From Candidatus Moraniibacteriota bacterium (lineage in GTDB: Bacteria; Patescibacteriota; Minisyncoccia; Moranbacterales; UBA9337): 11,172 bases of DNA. Of the stretch, positions 7,199-11,172 are shown in pieces. Numbering within the stretch: position 1 is the first letter of the stretch; every line of letters starts with the position of its first letter. Both the position numbers and the translations under genes were made by a program. The notes under the pieces are model-generated. The model searched no databases. It was not told where the DNA came from and saw only the letters and a program-made list of their open reading frames with translations. The stretch lies in assembly GCA_023229615.1 (NCBI GenBank), contig JALNYX010000012.1, forward strand, positions 1 to 11,172. Reading direction: 5' to 3'.

Positions 7199-7219
7199 GC
7201 GCCTGTAGGCGCATTTTTT
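7199..7219 (+). terminator. Rho-independent terminator after uvrC
   Basis: GCGCC (7199-7203), loop TGTA and GGCGC (7208-7212) form a GC-only stem followed by A and a run of six Ts (7214-7219). It closes the uvrA-uvrC operon and separates it from the second uvrA. Confidence 0.85.
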
Positions 7220-7246
7220 AATAGCAGTTCTTTCGGCCGGGCTCTC

Positions 7247-7275
7247 TTTACATATTTAAATTTTTGCGCTACAAT
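7247..7275 (+). promoter_or_regulatory. Promoter of the second uvrA
   Basis: The -35 TTTACA (7247-7252), a spacer of exactly 17 bp and the -10 TACAAT (7270-7275) each differ from consensus by one base. The predicted start is near 7282, giving a leader of about 35 nt to the ATG at 7317. No SOS-type operator is evident. Confidence 0.65.
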
Positions 7276-7316
7276 TTGTAATTAGCAAAATAACTTTTAA
7301 AAAATCAAAAGAAATT

Positions 7317-10184
7317 ATGTCCGGAAAGAAAAATTCCCCAAAAGAAAATAAGAAAGAGAAAAGTCATATTATTGTTCGGGGAGCCAAAGTTAACAATTTA
7401 CGCAATATTGATGTTGATATTCCGCGCGACAAATTCGTTGTGATTACCGGGCTTTCCGGATCGGGAAAATCTTCTTTGGCATTCGATACGATTTATGCCG
7501 AGGGCAATCGAAGATATATGGAAGGGCTATCTTCTTATGCGCGCAATTTTTTAGATGTATCCTCCAAGCCGGAAGTAGATAAAATTGAAAATCTTAGCCC
7601 GACAATTTCCATTGATCAAAAAAGCGTGGTGCGCAGTCCGCGTTCGACAGTGGGGACTCTTACGGAAATATATGATTATTTGCGAATCCTATTTGCTAAG
7701 GTTGGCGATCCTCATTGTTTGCAGTGCGGAGCTTTGATGGAAAAAAAGGAGAAAAAAGAAATCATCAAAGAAATACTTTCAAATCCTTCCGGAACGCAAA
7801 TTGCTATTCTTTCTCGTTACGGCGGAAAAGAGAAAAATCCAAAGGATGTTTTGCGCCAAATTCAGCAATTGGGATATGCCAGAGTGAGATTTGAAAACAA
7901 AATAAAATCAGTGAGCGAGGCACTTATGATTGTGAGTGAAAAGATGTCGATTGATATTGATATCGTGGTTGACCGAATCGAATTAAATAAAAAGAATTTG
8001 GATGAAGAAAGAATTTCAGATTCAATTGAAACGGCCTTGAAATTGGGAGATGGATCAATGATTATTTTGGTAAATCAGAAAAAAGAATTGCAATACAATC
8101 AGGAATATATTTGCCAAAATTGTCGAACGAAAATAAAGGAAATTACTCCCCGTCATTTTTCTTTTAATAATCCGGAAGGTGCTTGTTGTGATTGTAGCGG
8201 GTTGGGAATAAAAATGGAAATTGATCCTGATTTGATTATTCCGAATAAGAAGCTCTCCTTGGCTGAAGGGGCAATTCGCCCATGGAGTAAGGCCGGCGGA
8301 AGAATGGGGGAAAATGGATATGGAATGATGGTAAAAGATTTGGCTCGCAAATATGGATTTTCACTTAATATGCCGATTGGAAAACTCTCTGCTCGCAATT
8401 TGAATATTATTTTGCAAGGAGAATCGGTAAATGATTTGAGTCAGGCTAGACCGGAAAATAAATTTGATGGCGCTCATAAATTAAATAGTAGATTCCAAGG
8501 TGTAATTCCAATTTTGGAAGGAAGATATCTGGAGACAAATTCTGATTATGTTCGCAACGAGATTGAAAAATATATGATTGCTAAGATTTGTTCTTCATGT
8601 GAGGGAAAACGCTTGAAGCGAGAATATCTCAACGTGTTGATAGATGAAAAATCTATTGATGATTTTGTGAGTATGAGTATATCTCACCTAAAAGAATATT
8701 TGCAGAAATTTATAGAAAAAAATAAAAGCATCCGAAATCAGGAAATTTCTGAGGTTTTAATAAGAGAAATAATCGAAAGATTGGTAGCCCTGGAAAACGT
8801 AGGATTGGAATATTTGAGTTTGTCGCGTGGCACTAAAACTATTTCCGGTGGAGAAGCTCAGAGAATTCGCTTAGCGGTGCAGATAAAATCTCAATTGATG
8901 GGAATAATTTATGTTTTGGATGAGCCTTCAATCGGGTTGCACAGTCGTGATACAGAGAAATTAATTAAGACAATCAAATCTTTGCGGGATGAAGGAAACT
9001 CATTGGTTGTCGTTGAACACGATAGTGATTTTATTCGAGAAGCCGATTGGGTGATTGATATGGGGCCGGGTGCCGGAGAAGAAGGTGGCAAGCTTATTTT
9101 CCAGGGAGATTATGAGAGTTTGAAAAAATCAAAAACTTCTACTGCTTTGTATATTTCCGGGAAAAAGAAAGTTTCTGACAAGAAAAAATTCCGTTCGGGA
9201 AATAAAAATAGTATTGAAGTTATCAAAGCTTGCGAACATAATTTGAAAGATATCAGTGTTAAAATTCCTTTGGAAAAATTCGTGGTAGTTTGTGGTGTGA
9301 GCGGAAGCGGAAAATCTACTTTGGTGAATGATATTTTGGCGAAAGCCCTTTCGAAACATTTTTATGGAGCAAGAGCTAGTGTCGGAAAACACAAAGAATT
9401 GAAAGGAATCGAAAATGTGAATAAAGTTATCAATATTAGCCAGAGTCCAATCGGAAGAACTCCTCGTTCAAATGCTGCTACTTATACCGGATTATTTTCC
9501 CACATCCGGGAAATTTTTGCGCAGACAGAGGAATCTCAAAATCGCGGATATACTTCTAGCCGCTTCAGTTTTAATATGAAAGGTGGGCGCTGTGAGGTTT
9601 GTCAGGGAGATGGAATGAGAAAAATAGAAATGCATTTGCTTCCTGATATGTATGTTAAATGTGAAGTTTGCGGAGGAACAAGATATAATAAAAAAACGTT
9701 AGAGATTGAATATCAAGGGGTTAACATCGCCGATGTTTTGGATATGAGCGTCAATTACGCGATGATTTTTTTCAAGCGTTATCCTTTGATTTATGAAAAA
9801 TTGAGAACTATGGATGAGGTAGGATTGGGATATCTAAAATTGGGACAGAGTGCTACTAATCTTTCTGGCGGAGAAGCTCAGCGCATTAAATTAGCAACAG
9901 AATTGGCGCGAAAATCAACGGGAAAAACCTTATATATTTTGGATGAGCCGACAATTGGATTGCATTTTGCGGATGTAAGAAAATTGCTCCAAGTCCTAGA
10001 TGCGTTGGTGGATAAAGGAAATACAGTGGTTACCGTCGAGCACAATATTGATGTGATTCGCAATGCTGATTGGGTAATTGAGCTCGGTCCGGATGGAGGG
10101 GATAAGGGAGGAAAGATTGTTTTTCAGGGAACTCCGGATAAACTTAAAAAAAATAAAAAGAGTTGGACGGGAAGATATTTGTAA
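7317..10184 (+). CDS. Second full-length UvrA paralogue (UvrA-like ABC ATPase)
   Basis: This 955-residue protein has the whole UvrA architecture: Walker A I GLSGSGKS (45-52), signature I ISGGE (509-513), Walker B I IYVLDEPS (531-538), Walker A II GVSGSGKS (660-667), the second zinc finger C759/C762/C782/C785, signature II LSGGE (849-853) and Walker B II LYILDEPT (872-879). The first zinc module has four cysteines (C266, C269, C290, C293), unlike the C/H version of the upstream copy. A UvrB-binding-type region of usual size is present (about 140-250) but diverged: the RKGEY motif of the upstream copy aligns with YGGKEKNPK here. A Lys-rich extension (MSGKKNSPKENKKEKS) precedes the first strand, and no C-terminal tail follows the last conserved residues. 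It has its own promoter and a terminator upstream. It differs from the UvrA2 type that lacks the UvrB-binding domain. It may be a second damage sensor, or may act without UvrB. I leave the symbol blank because its role is uncertain. Confidence 0.93.
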   Translation: MSGKKNSPKENKKEKSHIIVRGAKVNNLRNIDVDIPRDKFVVITGLSGSGKSSLAFDTIYAEGNRRYMEGLSSYARNFLDVSSKPEVDKIENLSPTISIDQKSVVRSPRSTVGTLTEIYDYLRILFAKVGDPHCLQCGALMEKKEKKEIIKEILSNPSGTQIAILSRYGGKEKNPKDVLRQIQQLGYARVRFENKIKSVSEALMIVSEKMSIDIDIVVDRIELNKKNLDEERISDSIETALKLGDGSMIILVNQKKELQYNQEYICQNCRTKIKEITPRHFSFNNPEGACCDCSGLGIKMEIDPDLIIPNKKLSLAEGAIRPWSKAGGRMGENGYGMMVKDLARKYGFSLNMPIGKLSARNLNIILQGESVNDLSQARPENKFDGAHKLNSRFQGVIPILEGRYLETNSDYVRNEIEKYMIAKICSSCEGKRLKREYLNVLIDEKSIDDFVSMSISHLKEYLQKFIEKNKSIRNQEISEVLIREIIERLVALENVGLEYLSLSRGTKTISGGEAQRIRLAVQIKSQLMGIIYVLDEPSIGLHSRDTEKLIKTIKSLRDEGNSLVVVEHDSDFIREADWVIDMGPGAGEEGGKLIFQGDYESLKKSKTSTALYISGKKKVSDKKKFRSGNKNSIEVIKACEHNLKDISVKIPLEKFVVVCGVSGSGKSTLVNDILAKALSKHFYGARASVGKHKELKGIENVNKVINISQSPIGRTPRSNAATYTGLFSHIREIFAQTEESQNRGYTSSRFSFNMKGGRCEVCQGDGMRKIEMHLLPDMYVKCEVCGGTRYNKKTLEIEYQGVNIADVLDMSVNYAMIFFKRYPLIYEKLRTMDEVGLGYLKLGQSATNLSGGEAQRIKLATELARKSTGKTLYILDEPTIGLHFADVRKLLQVLDALVDKGNTVVTVEHNIDVIRNADWVIELGPDGGDKGGKIVFQGTPDKLKKNKKSWTGRYL

Positions 10185-10220
10185 AAATAAAAAGCCAAAA
10201 AAAACTTTATACTTTTTTCG

Positions 10221-10257
10221 AGGAATAGTTTTGCATTGATTTTGCATCTCGATTCCT
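10221..10257 (+). repeat. Paired direct repeats within an inverted repeat
   Basis: In the 85-bp gap before the last gene, TTTTGCAT occurs at 10229-10236 and 10240-10247, 11 bp apart (about one helical turn). TTTTGC recurs at 10257-10262. AGGAAT (10221-10226) and ATTCCT (10252-10257) flank the pair as an inverted repeat. A lone -10-like TATACT lies at 10208-10213 without a -35. This could be an operator, but no regulator is known. No terminator was found after the second uvrA. Confidence 0.4.
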
Positions 10258-10269
10258 TTTGCGAACTAC

Positions 10270-11172
10270 ATGAAAAATCAAGTTTCAAGAAACATTTTGG
10301 CTACTCTCTGCTATTATGATTGTCTGAATTATCCGCTTACATCGTTTGAAATATGGAAATATTTGATTCATGCCGATTATTGTAATATTGGCGATGATGC
10401 TTCGGATTCTATAAGCTTGGCGGAGATCGTGGAGCAGGCTGAAGATGAGGAATTGAGACGGGTGGTTGATCTTGACCGGGGTTTTTATTTCTTAAAAGGA
10501 AGAAAGGGTCTTGTTGACAGGCGATTGCGAGGGAACAAAACAGCTATTTTGAAGACCAAAAAAATGAGAAAATTCATTTGGTTTTTGCGTTTCGTTCCTT
10601 TCGTGCGAATGATTGGAGTAACCGGGCGACTGGCGATGAAGACAGCTCAATCTAAAAGCGATTGGGATTTATTGGTGGTTTTGCGTTCAGGAAGAATTTG
10701 GACGGGGCGCACATTTTTTACCATAGCTTCTCATTTAATGGGAAAGAGAAGATATGGAAAAAAAATCAAAGATCGTTTATGTTTGAATTATTTTATCACC
10801 GAAAAAACTCTGGAAATAACCAATAAAGATTTGTTTTCCGCCAATGAATATTTTTTTATGTTTCCTGTTTTTGACAGTGGAAGTATTTTTGAAAAATTTC
10901 AATCCGAGAATAGCTGGATTAAAAGATTTCATCCTAACTATTACTTGGCAAGAGCGGAAAATTATATGATAATAAAAGACGGATGGCTTTCTTCGAGAGT
11001 GCGGTGGGTTTTGGAAAAAGCATTCAATTGGAACTGGTTGGAGGAATTTTTGGAAAAGATAGAGAAGAAAAAAATAATGAATAATCCGAAAACCAGAGAG
11101 AAAGGGAGTTTAATTGAAGCTTCCGGCGGAGCGTTAATTTTTCTTCCCCAGCCCCAAGGACCGAAAATATTC
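10270..11172 (+). CDS. Winged-helix plus nucleotidyltransferase-fold protein (3' end outside window)
   Basis: The frame is open from the ATG at 10270 to the window edge (301 codons). The ATG is the first start after an in-frame TGA at 10237 and has no Shine-Dalgarno sequence. Residues about 8-32 (ILATLCYYDCLNYPLTSFEI) look like the first helices of a winged-helix domain. A polymerase-beta-type nucleotidyltransferase motif follows: GVTGRLAM (116-123) and, 12 residues after G119, SDWDLLVVL with D131 and D133 as the metal-binding pair. The usual G-S of the motif is G119-R120 here. The WTGRTFF segment matches the region after the acidic pair in similar proteins. I remember this two-domain arrangement from Parcubacteria-like genomes, where the function is unknown. 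The substrate cannot be told. A link to repair is not supported beyond position. Confidence 0.65.
   Translation, partial: MKNQVSRNILATLCYYDCLNYPLTSFEIWKYLIHADYCNIGDDASDSISLAEIVEQAEDEELRRVVDLDRGFYFLKGRKGLVDRRLRGNKTAILKTKKMRKFIWFLRFVPFVRMIGVTGRLAMKTAQSKSDWDLLVVLRSGRIWTGRTFFTIASHLMGKRRYGKKIKDRLCLNYFITEKTLEITNKDLFSANEYFFMFPVFDSGSIFEKFQSENSWIKRFHPNYYLARAENYMIIKDGWLSSRVRWVLEKAFNWNWLEEFLEKIEKKKIMNNPKTREKGSLIEASGGALIFLPQPQGPKIF

Noticed and set aside
7175..7316. Frameshifted remains of the UvrC helix-hairpin-helix domain after the stop
   Set aside because: The gap is only 142 bp and is filled by a terminator and a promoter. No HhH-like peptide appears in any frame.
10185..10218. Possible terminator after the second uvrA (AAAG...CTTT with a later T run)
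   Set aside because: The stem is only four weak pairs with a long A-rich loop, not enough to call a terminator.

Overview
The window looks like chromosomal DNA of a low-GC bacterium, most likely a Candidate Phyla Radiation (Patescibacteria, Parcubacteria-like) member. The basis for this is the AT-rich coding sequence, the Lys/Ile-rich proteins, the scarcity of Shine-Dalgarno sequences, a streamlined UvrC, and a last gene that resembles the winged-helix plus nucleotidyltransferase proteins I associate with that group. This placement is inference. TGA and TAA both act as ordinary stops at the expected ends of conserved proteins, so translation table 11 fits and there is no sign of UGA recoding. 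All genes lie on the + strand.

Layout: (1) 1-1940, uvrB, missing only about ten N-terminal residues at the window edge. (2) 2009-2368, an unrecognised small single-pass membrane protein behind an extended -10 promoter. (3) 2433-2822, a stand-alone CheY-like receiver domain, followed by a Rho-independent terminator near 2831-2861. (4) 2945-7174, uvrA (first copy) and uvrC, 15 bases apart, behind a promoter at 2873-2901 and ended by a terminator at 7199-7219. (5) 7317-10184, a second full-length uvrA paralogue with its own promoter (7247-7275). (6) 10270 to the window end, the 5' part of a nucleotidyltransferase-fold protein.

Together the genes encode a complete nucleotide-excision-repair damage recognition and incision set: UvrA and UvrB find and verify lesions, and UvrC cuts on both sides. 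The set is unusual in three ways. It clusters B, A and C with a second UvrA. Its UvrC lacks the C-terminal helix-hairpin-helix domain and two of the four cysteines that bind the Fe-S cluster in E. coli UvrC. The uvrC gene also carries two short repeat-derived segments: a 14-bp direct repeat inside the GIY-YIG domain, and a three-copy 14-bp tandem repeat in the second nuclease domain.

I see no CRISPR array, tRNA, rRNA, insertion sequence or phage gene. No non-coding gap exceeds 150 bp. The strongest leads are the divergent second UvrA, the reduced UvrC and the repeat insertions in uvrC. I do not see a clearly new multi-gene system.
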